NCBI GenBank assembly: GCA_963704475.1
Contig: OY969900.1
Span: 496,001 to 560,000, forward strand
Length of the DNA: 64,000 nt
Direction: 5' to 3'
Source of the DNA: UBA9655 sp963704475
GTDB taxonomy: Bacteria > Pseudomonadota > Alphaproteobacteria > UBA9655
Shown: positions 44,423-52,979 of the stretch, one piece after another
Layout of the letters: the number at the start of each line of letters is the position of its first letter
Numbering within the stretch: the stretch's first letter is position 1
Program-made: the position numbers and the translations under genes
Notes under the pieces: model-generated
Told to the model about the DNA's origin: nothing
Database searches by the model: none
What the model saw: only the letters and a program-made list of their open reading frames with translations

Positions 44423-45022
44423 TCAACCAGCTGGCTTTGACTGTTCTTCAAAAGGTGCCGGGGGCTCTTGAGTCTGAACTGAGGGCAAAGGAAGCGGGAC
44501 ATCACTTTTGCTTCGTAGATAGGCAATTAAGGCCGCTCGATCCTTTGTATCCTTGACCCCCACAAAAGACATCTTTGTTCCCGGAACAAAAGCGCGAGGA
44601 TCATATAAAAACGTATTAAGATCATCATAATTCCACGTTCCTCCCTTTTTTTCCATTGCGGAAGAAAAAGCATAATCAGGAGGATGTTTCCCTTTTTGAG
44701 ACCCGACCACACCGTAAAGGTTAGGGCCTATTCGATTGGGCCCCGCCTTATCAATGGTATGGCAACTCGTACATTTTTTAAAAACCTCAGCGCCTCTTTC
44801 AAGATTTGCCGTCGCAAGAAGAGGCTCTATCGGATCCGGCCCCTTTTTTTCAGCCTGAAGCCCGAGAGGCTGAGCAGCAGGCGAGACACCTTCAATCTTA
44901 TAGGCTGGCTCTTTTAATATGGTAGGGTGAATCAAAGCTTGAGAAATCAAATCAGCTCCTTTCACGGTTAAAAGAGCAATTAAAATTGCTGCTGCAATTT
45001 TGTTAAATTCAAACCCGTCCAT
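44423..45022 (-). CDS. Membrane-anchored cytochrome c (CycM-like)
   Basis: 199 residues. One N-terminal membrane anchor (IAAAILIALLTVKGADLI), a Pro-rich linker, then a class I c-type haem domain with CTSCH and axial Met in GTKMSFVG; GPNLYGVVGSQKG is typical. The C-terminus is Pro-rich. Such proteins shuttle electrons from the bc1 complex to a cbb3/aa3 oxidase, implying respiratory chains besides cytochrome bd. The preceding 44174-44422 spacer is very A/T-rich with no gene. Confidence 0.9.
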   Translation of the reverse strand: MDGFEFNKIAAAILIALLTVKGADLISQALIHPTILKEPAYKIEGVSPAAQPLGLQAEKKGPDPIEPLLATANLERGAEVFKKCTSCHTIDKAGPNRIGPNLYGVVGSQKGKHPPDYAFSSAMEKKGGTWNYDDLNTFLYDPRAFVPGTKMSFVGVKDTKDRAALIAYLRSKSDVPLPLPSVQTQEPPAPFEEQSKPAG

Positions 45023-45155
45023 TGTGTCTCGTGATTAAAAATCGTTATCCAATGTGTTCTTAACGCCATAGTATATAGAGAAATTCAAGGGAATGGAATA
45101 ATGCTTGAAAAGCTGAAGATGACGAAAGGAAGCAGATGGTATATAATAGAAAGAG

Positions 45156-45232
45156 GTGCCCGTAGCTCAGTCGGATAGAGCACAAGATTCCTAATCTTGG
45201 TGTCGGAGGTTCGATTCCTCTCGGGCACACCA
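45156..45232 (+). tRNA. tRNA-Arg (CCT)
   Basis: 77 bases including CCA. Acceptor GTGCCCG with CGGGCAC; anticodon stem CAAGA/TCTTG with loop TTCCTAA giving CCT; T-arm GGAGGTTCGATTCCTC. The 340-base stretch after it contains no gene I can support. A 12-bp direct repeat, GGAAGCAGATGG, lies at 45128 and 45280 on either side of the tRNA. The tRNA borders the accessory block. Confidence 0.97.
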
Positions 45233-45572
45233 TATATTCTCCCCTTATCAACCCTCTTAAAATACTCCGGAAGCACATCGGAAGCAGATGGAGAAAAGTC
45301 GAGCCTTTAAAGTCAAATGCTCTAACTTGGCAGTGTAGTTCAACAATCCGAACAAAGTTCTTATTTCCTAACACCAAAAAGTACCCTTGTTTTCTCACGT
45401 AATCCCCCTGTAGGCTATATTCATAAGCTCTATCAAAATTTCTCGAAAAAATGATCCATTTTTAGGGGGCATTACAGCTTTACTTAGTGCCTTTACGAAA
45501 AATTAGAGTTGATAGAGGTGCTCAATTTGATAGAGTTGGACTCAATCAAAAGGAAGAAAAAATAAAGATATT

Positions 45573-47434
45573 TCACCTTTCTTTCTCAATTACAGCAAGA
45601 TTTTCTTCAATCCTCTTTTTATGACCGGAATTTTTTGGAAAATGGGTTTTTACAATATTGAGTGCGTATTCTAGGTACATAATGGCTTTGTTCCGAAAAT
45701 TTTGAGACATTTCTTTTCTGCTGTGCTTCAACTCAAGCGCAGCTTTTTCTATGTATAATTTTGATAGATTTTCTAGACATTGGTACTTATTAGGATGTTT
45801 ATTTTTTTCAAGTATCAAACAAGCCTTATTCATCAAATTCTCAGATATTTCTAGATATCCTTGCAAGAAATAAACGACCCCAAGATCATTTAAAATCAGA
45901 GCTGTTCCCAAGTGATTTTCTCCTAAATTTTTTTCAACAATTATTTTTTGTTGCTCTAATAAAATTTTGGCTTCTTCATAATTGCCCAACTCTCTATAAA
46001 CAATTCCTAATTGCCCTAAATGCCAAGCAGCTTCTATATAACTTTCATGAAAATGGATCTTATAAACTTTTAGAAGTTTAGCAAATAAATGTTCAGTCTC
46101 TTTATCGTTTCGAGAGGCATCAAGTGTATCAAGATGAACCGAAATCCATGAAGGACCAATTTTATCTGGAAACAATGAGACCCAAAATTTTAGGCTTTCT
46201 ATTAGGGCATGTTTGGCTTTTTCATACTTCTTGAGTTTGAGGTACACAAGACCTAAGTGCTGGAAGGCCCACGCGATATCAATATCACTTGAATTATAAT
46301 CTTTTTGAAAAGTTGAGAGGCTAGCTTCTAGAAGAACTTCTGCCTTTTCATAATTTCCTAAAATTCTCTCAAGAACTCCCTGTCGTCCAGATGCCCAAGC
46401 TGCATAATTTTTGTTTTCAGGAAAATTATTCTTGTGAATCACCAAACCTTTTTCCAATAAATTTTGAGCTGTTTTATAATTTCCTAAGTATGTTTCCACA
46501 ATGCTTAAATATACAAAAAAATACGCATGTCGCAGAGGATCTTCCAGAGGATATTTACTATAAATTGAAAGGCTTTTTTCTAAAAGAAATTTTGCCTTAT
46601 TATACTCTCCTAAATCTCTCAGTACATTTCCTAAATAGCCGAGAGCAAAAGCAATACGAGTAGGATTTTCCTCGTAAGAGCTCTTTAATTTTAAAAGACT
46701 TTCTTCTAAAAAAGTCCTTGCTTTAATATTGTCACTGGCAAAAAAATGTATGGCCCCTAATTTACTTTTTATAATTCCTTCTATTTTATCAGTGAGTAGC
46801 TCTCTATGACTCAAAAACATTTCAGAGAGATGCATTAAGGCTTTCATCTTAGTGATATTTTCCTCCTTAATTACGGCATCAATATATTTTTCAAAAATCT
46901 CAGTTATACTTGTTAAATTTTCTTTTTTTTTCTTAAGATCAAAGGTTTTTGTGAGATAGGCTAAGCTTATTGCTTGTGTGCTTCGGTGAAGGGAAATGTT
47001 TGAAGAAGATGTTTTATTTGTTAGAAGAGAATATTTTCTTAAATTAAAGATAAAATTATCAACTATAGCTTCATTTTTAAAATGAGTTAAGAGTTCTCTT
47101 GGAATGTTCTGAGAATCTATCAAACTGACAAGAAGCAAGAGATCCCGGAAATCTTTATGTGCATTGATAATATGCTGTAAAGACAGAGTGACGATACCAT
47201 AGCGTGTCTTGAGATAATCCCCCGCTTCTTTTAAAAGGTTCTCCTCTAGAATGGCGAAATCCTTATTGTAATGAGCTATATTTTCCAAATAAACAGCGTA
47301 AGATGCGTTTGTTGCCTTTACATAATAAGCCGCGATGGAGACATCAAGAGGAAAGGAGGGGATTGTTTCTAAGAAACGTTTTACTTTTTCTATTTGAGAT
47401 TTCCTTAACTGAGAAGGGTCCCTATTTTTCATAA
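45573..47434 (-). pseudogene. C-terminal TPR half of an IS-interrupted STAND regulator
   Basis: About 620 residues, beginning at the IS insertion point (MKNRDPSQLRKSQ). The first 200 residues form the helical arm following an NB-ARC domain; from about 215 there are eight or more tetratricopeptide repeats of about 42 residues (RIAFALGYLGNVLRDLGEYN, IDIAWAFQHLGLVYLKLKKY, AAWHLGQLGIVYRELGNYEE, ALILNDLGVVYFLQGYLE). Removing the IS and one target duplication fuses it in frame to the 48492-50057 part, giving 1,139 residues. On its own it may still be translated from a start inside the IS end, but without the ATPase and DNA-binding parts. Confidence 0.88.
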
Positions 47435-48491
47435 CCTGGGTATGCGGTTGACTCCACAAACAGCCTAAACTGACAAAATTTTGCAGTTGACTCCACTTGG
47501 CATTATTTGTAGTTTTTTCATGATATGAAAACTTACCCTGAAGATGCGGTTGAACTCATGAACATGTTTCCAGATGAGGAAGCCTGTTTGGATTATTTGG
47601 CAATGATTCGCTGGCCCCATGGATATCAGTGCTTGCGTTGCTCCGCGAGAGGCGCCTTAAAATTAGGCCGAGGACTCTATCGTTGTCAGTCCTGTAAATA
47701 CGAAGGATCAGTGATTGTCGATACACTTTTCCAAGACACACATAAGCCTCTTCGATTGTGGTTCCAGGCCATTTGGTATGTTGTGAGCCAAAAGAATGGC
47801 GTGAGCGCCAGTGGTCTGCAACAATCACTTGGATTGGGCAGCTACCATACGGCATGGGAATGGTTACATAAACTACGTCGAGCTATGGTGAGGCCTGGGC
47901 GCGATAAATTGAGCGGCACCATTGAAATAAATGAAACGATGATTGGCAGCGAGCAACCAGGCAAAAAAGGGCGTGGAGCGACGGGAAAAACATTGGTTTT
48001 AATAGCAGCGGAAGAGACCCAATGGGGCATTGGACGCATTAGAATGGCTCCCATCAGTAATGCCTCCGGTGCGGTGTTAGACAATACCGTTCAGCAGATG
48101 GTTGAGATGGGTAGCACAATACGAACCGATGGCTGGGCTGGATATAGCGGATTAAGTAAGCTTGGATACACGCATTTGCAGATAGTTAATCGCAACGTGA
48201 AGAATGAGGATCTAATCGAGCAAGCCCATCTTGTTGCTGCATTACTTAAACGATGGCTAATGGGCACGCTTCACGGTGCAATTAATCACAAAAATTTGCC
48301 ATATTACTTGGATGAATTTACCTTTAGGTTTAATCGAAGGACATCTAACTCGAGAGGAAAACTGTTTTATAGGTTAATCCAACAAGCGCTTGAAATAGAC
48401 CCAATTCCAGCTAAACTACTAACGGCAGTTGAGGCTTAGTGGATACAGCTGCATAGGGTGTCTCGCTTGTGGAGTCAACCGCATACCCAGG
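47435..48491 (+). mobile_element. IS1595-family insertion sequence with 8-bp target duplication
   Basis: 1057 bases. Perfect 25-bp terminal inverted repeats start CCTGGGTATGCGGTTGACTC at 47435 and end with the exact complement at 48491. The target duplication TTTCATAA is at 47427-47434 and 48492-48499; 8 bases is the usual size for IS1595. It carries one transposase gene. Perfect ends and duplications indicate a recent insertion. Confidence 0.92.
47525..48439 (+). CDS. IS1595-family transposase, first catalytic Asp replaced by Asn
   Basis: 304 residues. N-terminal zinc ribbon (CLRCSARG...YRCQSCKYEG), then TLFQDTHKPLRLWFQAIWYV, the DDE-like core and the closing LPYYLDEFTFRFNRRTSNSR. In the family the first catalytic residue is the Asp of E-V-D-E-T; here bases 47917-47937 encode IEINETM, so it is Asn. 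The second Asp (RTDGWAGYSG) is intact. The copy may therefore be inactive, or recently mutated after transposing. Otherwise full length. Confidence 0.93.
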   Translation: MKTYPEDAVELMNMFPDEEACLDYLAMIRWPHGYQCLRCSARGALKLGRGLYRCQSCKYEGSVIVDTLFQDTHKPLRLWFQAIWYVVSQKNGVSASGLQQSLGLGSYHTAWEWLHKLRRAMVRPGRDKLSGTIEINETMIGSEQPGKKGRGATGKTLVLIAAEETQWGIGRIRMAPISNASGAVLDNTVQQMVEMGSTIRTDGWAGYSGLSKLGYTHLQIVNRNVKNEDLIEQAHLVAALLKRWLMGTLHGAINHKNLPYYLDEFTFRFNRRTSNSRGKLFYRLIQQALEIDPIPAKLLTAVEA

Positions 48492-50057
48492 TTTCATAAT
48501 ATTAGTATAGAGAGTGAGTTTTTGTTGAGGGGTCAATTCTCCGATAAAGAGAGCATGGTGAACGTGGGTATTGCTTTCAATATTAGCATCCCGTGTTGTA
48601 ATAATGATTCTACCCCTTCCCCATGTTTCAGCATCATTTGGAAAATACTTTTGGATATCTTCAAATTTTTCCACATTATCATAAATGAGAAACCAATTTG
48701 GTAGCAACTTAAGATGCTCTTTTACAAATTGGACAACTCGTTCTTCCTGTTCTAAGGGATCTTTTGTCTCAAATAATTCTTTTAAAATCTTTTGATCTAC
48801 GTCAGTCTTTGCAAGACCTTTGGCAAGTTTTTCAAAAGATGTTTGAAGGCTTACCGGTGTTTCTGCATTAATTTCCCATAGGCAAGAGGCTTTTTGTTGA
48901 TGAGCATACTGGCGTGCAAGGGTTGTCTTTCCTGCACCTCCCTGTCCTACAAGAGCCACGGTTTGAATCTTTTCTTCTCCTTTAAATTTATCATCGATTA
49001 ACTTCAGAAGTTCAGGACGCTGAAGAAAAGCTGTTTCCTTGGGAAGAGCAAGATCGGATCTCAGGGTGATAGTATGTTTGTGGTGTTGACTCCATTGAAG
49101 AGTCAGAAATCCACTTCCTATAAAGCTGATCACACATAATGCTAATAAAAAATAGCGTCTAGCTTTACTTTTGCCAAATAGATATGGAATTCGATAAGGT
49201 AACATTTTAAAATCAGGCGAGACAGGTTGCTTTTCAAGAGTCCCTTCGTTTGCAGAAATTTTTGGCCATTGGAGCTCAACTGGTATTTTTGCATAGTGAT
49301 TTTTAAAATCAGCTTGAATTTTTTCAATATCAAGATTTGGGAGAAGTTTTTTTAAAAGGCTAAAAAAGGAAAAATAATAATTTTCCTCTTTTGAAAAATC
49401 TATGATGTCAAAACCTTTAAGTGTTTTAGAGATTTTCTTGTTATTGTTTCGTTCTCGCAAGAGAATAAAAACTTTATTTTTCTTTTGTTTTATTTCTTGT
49501 AAGTGATGAATGAGGTCGCCCTCATTGTGTATTTGCAGCAAAATAAGGATCACAGAGACCCCTTCCTTTGGGCGCACTCCAGTGGATGTTATGAATCCAA
49601 CAAGATCTAGATGAGATTTGAGATGAGAGGCAAGAGAGTCTTTATTTTTGTCTTGAATAAAACAGAAAAATGGGCTTGCTTCGCGATTTAATTTTGAAAT
49701 TTCTTTGAGGCTTTTCTCAAAAATTATTTCCTTTTGCAAAAGAAAGTAATATTGGCTTAAGAAGGGTAAAACCTCGGACGTTTCGACAAAATCGATAATG
49801 CTATCTGTTGCATTGCACCCTACCTTTGCCATTATATTTTCGATATGTTTTTGGACGGTTTTGGGAGAGATGGAGAGAAAAGTGGCTATTTTCTTGCTCG
49901 ATCCTTTAACATTCACAAGACAGGCTATGAGGTCTATTTCACGCTTGGTAAAATGGATACCCTTGATAATTGTGAGATGCCTTGAATAGAGATCTGATGA
50001 AAAGAGAATCTGTGTATTTTGAATCATCAAGAAGCTTTTTTCATTTAATTTTATCAA
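48492..50057 (-). pseudogene. N-terminal LuxR-HTH/NB-ARC half of the IS-interrupted regulator
   Basis: About 520 native residues: LuxR-type helix-turn-helix at 36-92 (FTKREIDLIACLVNVKGSSK, ATFLSISPKTVQKHIENIMA), an unassigned middle domain, one strong hydrophobic segment at 302-321, then an NB-ARC ATPase with Walker A GQGGAGKTT at 371-379, Walker B WFLIYDN and sensor RIIITTRD. It reads into the IS after TNIMK and terminates there. This is a MalT-like arrangement of STAND ATPase, TPR sensor and HTH, but with the HTH at the N-terminus. It lies divergent from the FAD oxidoreductase gene, so it may control the neighbouring cluster. Confidence 0.88.
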
Positions 50058-50237
50058 AAAAAAATCTTACGTCAGAGTCCCAACAATGGGAAACGTTTTA
50101 TACAAATTGTCTTTTAACCTGTGAGACTCGTCCCAACAGTAGGGTGGCCTGTTCCCATACTAAGGCGGGCAGTCTTTTCTATAAAACACTCAAACCGAAC
50201 AACGCTCTTACGCCTGTACCATTCTGAATTGGGCAAT

Positions 50238-50275
50238 ATCTACGTATATTTTACGTAGATAGATCAAGTTATAGG
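50238..50275 (+). promoter_or_regulatory. Operator/promoter element, left copy
   Basis: Inverted repeat ATCTACGTA-TATTT-TACGTAGAT, then AGATCAAG and TTATAGG. The same 38-base arrangement, 31 of 38 identical with no gap, occurs on the minus strand at 62023-61986 ahead of the HDO-cupin operon. The dyad would overlap the -35 region if TTATAG/TATAGG is the -10. It lies in the divergent spacer between the regulator (-) and the FAD oxidoreductase (+), so it may serve both. Confidence 0.7.
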
Positions 50276-50352
50276 AAAAAATCACACCTGGACAAGTCTT
50301 ATTTTCCCTCTTTTCTTTGGATCAAAATCTTTTTAAGGGAATTTACGAATCC

Positions 50353-50363
50353 TTTACGTATGT
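50353..50363 (+). promoter_or_regulatory. Second shared 11-mer, left copy
   Basis: TTTACGTATGT, 115 bases after the start of the left operator. The same 11 bases occur on the minus strand at 61905-61895, 118 bases after the right operator. Contains the same TACGTA core as the dyad; possibly a secondary binding site. Confidence 0.45.
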
Positions 50364-50397
50364 CCTTGATGAACCGAAATAAAGATGATTGTTGCAG

Positions 50398-50469
50398 GAA
50401 CCTTGACTTGATATTCCTCCCGTCCCAGTCAAGGTTCGTGTTCAATCTAATTAAAAAGGTCCGGGAGGA
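50398..50469 (+). promoter_or_regulatory. Structured leader RNA with possible pseudoknot
   Basis: An 11-bp perfect stem, GAACCTTGACT (50398-50408) with AGTCAAGGTTC (50427-50437), holds an 18-base loop. The loop octamer TCCTCCCG (50415-50422) is exactly complementary to CGGGAGGA at 50462-50469 downstream, so a pseudoknot or alternative fold can form. It is followed by a strong ribosome-binding site and a short open frame: the layout of a cis-regulatory leader. Confidence 0.5.
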
Positions 50470-50492
50470 TTATTTTTAAAGGAGATTTAAAA

Positions 50493-50549
50493 ATGAAAAC
50501 ATATTTCAAAAAATCTACTGAAAAGAAAATTAAAAATATTACGTTTTGA
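50493..50549 (+). CDS. 18-residue Lys-rich leader or precursor peptide
   Basis: MKTYFKKSTEKKIKNITF with an excellent AAAGGAG (50478-50484) 8 bases before the ATG, ending 10 bases before the FAD oxidoreductase ATG, whose own GAGG overlaps the peptide stop. It may be a leader peptide coupling translation, or a small precursor processed by the cluster's enzymes (the ThiF-like protein is of a type that modifies peptides in microcin C pathways). Function unproven; the strong ribosome-binding site is the main support. Confidence 0.45.
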   Translation: MKTYFKKSTEKKIKNITF

Positions 50550-50559
50550 GGTAAAATAA

Positions 50560-52152
50560 ATGGGGGAAAAAGTTATTATAAGTATTGTTGGTGGAGGATC
50601 AACCGGCATTGCCTTCTTAGCGCAATTTGCAAAGAAGATCACTAAATATTTATATAAGGATCAGTTTGAAATAAATATATTTGAAAAAGAGAATCCTCTG
50701 GGAACTGGTTTAGCTTATAATGTAAAAAGTCATTCCCTACTTTTAAATTCCTCGACAGAAGCGTTCAGTATTTATTCTGAAGATCCAAAAAATTTTTTAA
50801 GCTGGTTATTACAGTTTCCCGAGAAATGGAGACCTTATTTTCCCGAAATAGGAGACGTCAACGAATTTAGTTTTTTGCCTAGAAAGTTAGCTGGACTCTA
50901 TTTACAAGATAGCGCTTCTCAAGCTAAAGAAATATGCAACTTTCATAATATTAAAATAAATTTAATAAGAGATGAAGTTGTAGATATTGTTCAAAATGGG
51001 TATTATACACAAATATTGGTCAGTAACGGGAGACGATATAAGAGTGACTATATAATATTGTGTACTGGCAATTTGCCGAGCGAGAAGTTTAACGAATTCA
51101 AACAATATCCTTCTTATTTTCATTCCCCCTATAAAGAAGAAGAAAGAATTAAAGAAACAATTCCTCTAGATGCTTCTGTTCTTATCTTGGGAACAAGATT
51201 AAGCGCCATTGATGTTGCCATGTTACTTAAAGAAAATGGTCATCAAGGAAAAATTACTATGGCATCTCGAGAAGGAATATTTCCAGCTGTTAAAAATGAA
51301 TTAAAACATTACATGTTAAAGTACTTAAATTTAAAAAACATAAAAATACAATTAAAAAGAAACAATTTTCAATTAAAAATTGATGATTTGTTAAAATTAG
51401 TTAAAAAAGAAGTGTCTTATATTTATCAGAAAGATATAAGCTACAAAGAAATATTGACGTATTCCGGTGATCCACAAAGAATTTTACGAGAAGATCTATA
51501 TAAAGCAAAACGAAAAAAATTGCTGTGGGGTAAAATGCAAATGGAATTTTTCAATTTAATTGAAGAGTACTGGAAAGCGTTCTCACTTGATGAAAAAAGA
51601 AAATATCTTAAAAATTATTTAGGAATCATGCAAAGATATACCTCCTCATTTGCTGTTGTGAATGGTGAAAAAATATTAGCCCTTATGAAGAGAGGACAGC
51701 TTACAATAGAGACAGGGATAGATAATTTAAATTACAGAAAAGATGAATGCATTTTTTCTTGTGAACTAAATAATAAAAAATGGAAATATAATAAAAAATT
51801 TGACTATGTTATCAATGCAACAGGAAGTGGAAAAGATTTACAAAAATTTTCCCCCCCACTCTACGCTAACTTAGCATATTCTAATAAGGTACAGTTTAAT
51901 CCCTTTGGTGGTCTTAATGTCTCCATTAAAGATTTCTCTATTCTAACAAATAAAAATTTTACAGCCAAGCTCTACGCCGCTGGTTCTCCAACTTTTGGAT
52001 CAGTTTTTTTTACAAATTTTGTCCTTACTAGTGCTAAACAGACAGAAGTTATTCTCACAGATATCCTAAAACATGCTTGTCCAATTAACTCAGGAATATC
52101 CCCTAATCAAACTTCCCCCGTGGATCAATCAGAAGCAGCCCTAATTACGTGA
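50560..52152 (+). CDS. FAD/NAD(P)-binding oxidoreductase of the cluster
   Basis: 530 residues of the FAD-NAD(P)-binding family (PF13454-like), relatives of flavin N-monooxygenases. The dinucleotide motif GGGSTG is at 11-16; GTGLAYNVKSHSLLLN follows, as in the family; a second nucleotide site lies near ASVLILGTRLSAIDVAMLL (about 210); and the C-terminal FAD contact FDYVINATGSG is near 420. It is A/T-rich compared with the housekeeping genes. It is the only plus-strand gene of the cluster, convergent with tag, and shares the operator with the opposite unit. A likely role is oxidation or N-hydroxylation of a pathway intermediate. Confidence 0.8.
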   Translation: MGEKVIISIVGGGSTGIAFLAQFAKKITKYLYKDQFEINIFEKENPLGTGLAYNVKSHSLLLNSSTEAFSIYSEDPKNFLSWLLQFPEKWRPYFPEIGDVNEFSFLPRKLAGLYLQDSASQAKEICNFHNIKINLIRDEVVDIVQNGYYTQILVSNGRRYKSDYIILCTGNLPSEKFNEFKQYPSYFHSPYKEEERIKETIPLDASVLILGTRLSAIDVAMLLKENGHQGKITMASREGIFPAVKNELKHYMLKYLNLKNIKIQLKRNNFQLKIDDLLKLVKKEVSYIYQKDISYKEILTYSGDPQRILREDLYKAKRKKLLWGKMQMEFFNLIEEYWKAFSLDEKRKYLKNYLGIMQRYTSSFAVVNGEKILALMKRGQLTIETGIDNLNYRKDECIFSCELNNKKWKYNKKFDYVINATGSGKDLQKFSPPLYANLAYSNKVQFNPFGGLNVSIKDFSILTNKNFTAKLYAAGSPTFGSVFFTNFVLTSAKQTEVILTDILKHACPINSGISPNQTSPVDQSEAALIT

Positions 52153-52196
52153 CCGAGGGTAAGCCACTCATAAGTAACTTCCAGGAATGAGCTATT

Positions 52197-52349
52197 TTAT
52201 GAGGCTTTTTCAGTTGGCACAAGCTCAAAACCTAAGCGAGTTGCTTGCTTTCTCATTTTTTTTAAGTAACCGCGTATGCCACTCTCTGTATTGATGCTTT
52301 GTACTTCGATGTGGCAAGCTATCTCAAAAGCATCACTGGAGTTACTCAT
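52197..52349 (-). CDS. Small unknown protein or mobile-element remnant
   Basis: 50 residues, MSNSSDAFEIACHIEVQSIN continuing to a basic end (LKKMRKQATRLGFELVPTE). It begins 51 bases after the tag stop on the same strand. The C-terminal pattern looks like the tail of a transposase, but I cannot name a family. It could equally be a real last gene of the operon. Confidence 0.35.
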   Translation of the reverse strand: MSNSSDAFEIACHIEVQSINTESGIRGYLKKMRKQATRLGFELVPTEKAS

Positions 52350-52400
52350 GCTGAAAAATAGCACCGAGCATGTAGACGCAGGATTAGAAGCTTATGAACG

Positions 52401-52979
52401 TTACTCATAACGCCAGCATGTTATGAGATGATCATTTACCATCCCTATGGCTTGCATATAGGAGTAGACGATGGTTGAACCCACAAACATCATTCCTCTC
52501 TTTTTTAAATCTTTTGATAAAGTATCACTTTCAATCGTTTGAGTAGGAATGTCTTCAAAGCGTTCCCAATGATTTTTTAGAGGCTTTCTTTTTACAAAAG
52601 CCCACACATAGTGGTCAAAAGATCCAAACTCTTTACTGATTTGAATAAAAATACGTGCATTCTGGCGAATAGAATAGATTTTAAGTCTATTGCGGATAAT
52701 TTCTTGATTTTGGCATAAATTTTCCAATTCATCATTACTCATCGTAGAAACTATAGAAGGATCAAATCCATAAAATGCTCTCCAATATCCTGCACGTTTT
52801 TTAAGGATGGTTTCCCAACTAAGCCCTGCTTGCATTCCTTCAAGAATTAGTAATTCAAACAAATGCTGTTCATTGTGTGAAGGAACACCCCATTCGTGAT
52901 CATGATACTCCGTCAAGAGTTTCTTGTTGGGTTCTCCTCCAAAACAACGAATTTTGTGATCGACTTCTAACGTTTGCAT
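52401..52979 (-). CDS. tag: DNA-3-methyladenine glycosylase I
   Basis: Excises N3-methyladenine from alkylated DNA. 192 residues with the zinc-snap ligands Cys12 (RCFG), His26 (EYHDHEWG), His184 and Cys188 (NDHLITC), the LFELLILEGMQAGLSWETIL helix with the catalytic acid, and FVGSTIVYSYMQAIGMVNDH. It starts inside the last codons of carB (13-base overlap), so it is translationally coupled to the biosynthetic operon. This position suggests self-protection against a DNA-alkylating product, as with glycosylases in known genotoxin clusters. All residues needed for activity appear intact. Confidence 0.94.
   Translation of the reverse strand: MQTLEVDHKIRCFGGEPNKKLLTEYHDHEWGVPSHNEQHLFELLILEGMQAGLSWETILKKRAGYWRAFYGFDPSIVSTMSNDELENLCQNQEIIRNRLKIYSIRQNARIFIQISKEFGSFDHYVWAFVKRKPLKNHWERFEDIPTQTIESDTLSKDLKKRGMMFVGSTIVYSYMQAIGMVNDHLITCWRYE

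Noticed and set aside
45060..45398. 112-residue minus-strand frame across tRNA-Arg
   Set aside because: It is the antisense reading of the tRNA, which often yields spurious frames with the R-x-E-P-P-T-P-R pattern.
50238..50260. Reading the CTACGTA-N5-TACGTAG dyad as a quorum-sensing lux box
   Set aside because: lux boxes have CT-N12-AG spacing, whereas this is CT-N15-AG; no LuxI is present and the neighbouring LuxR-type HTH lacks an autoinducer domain.
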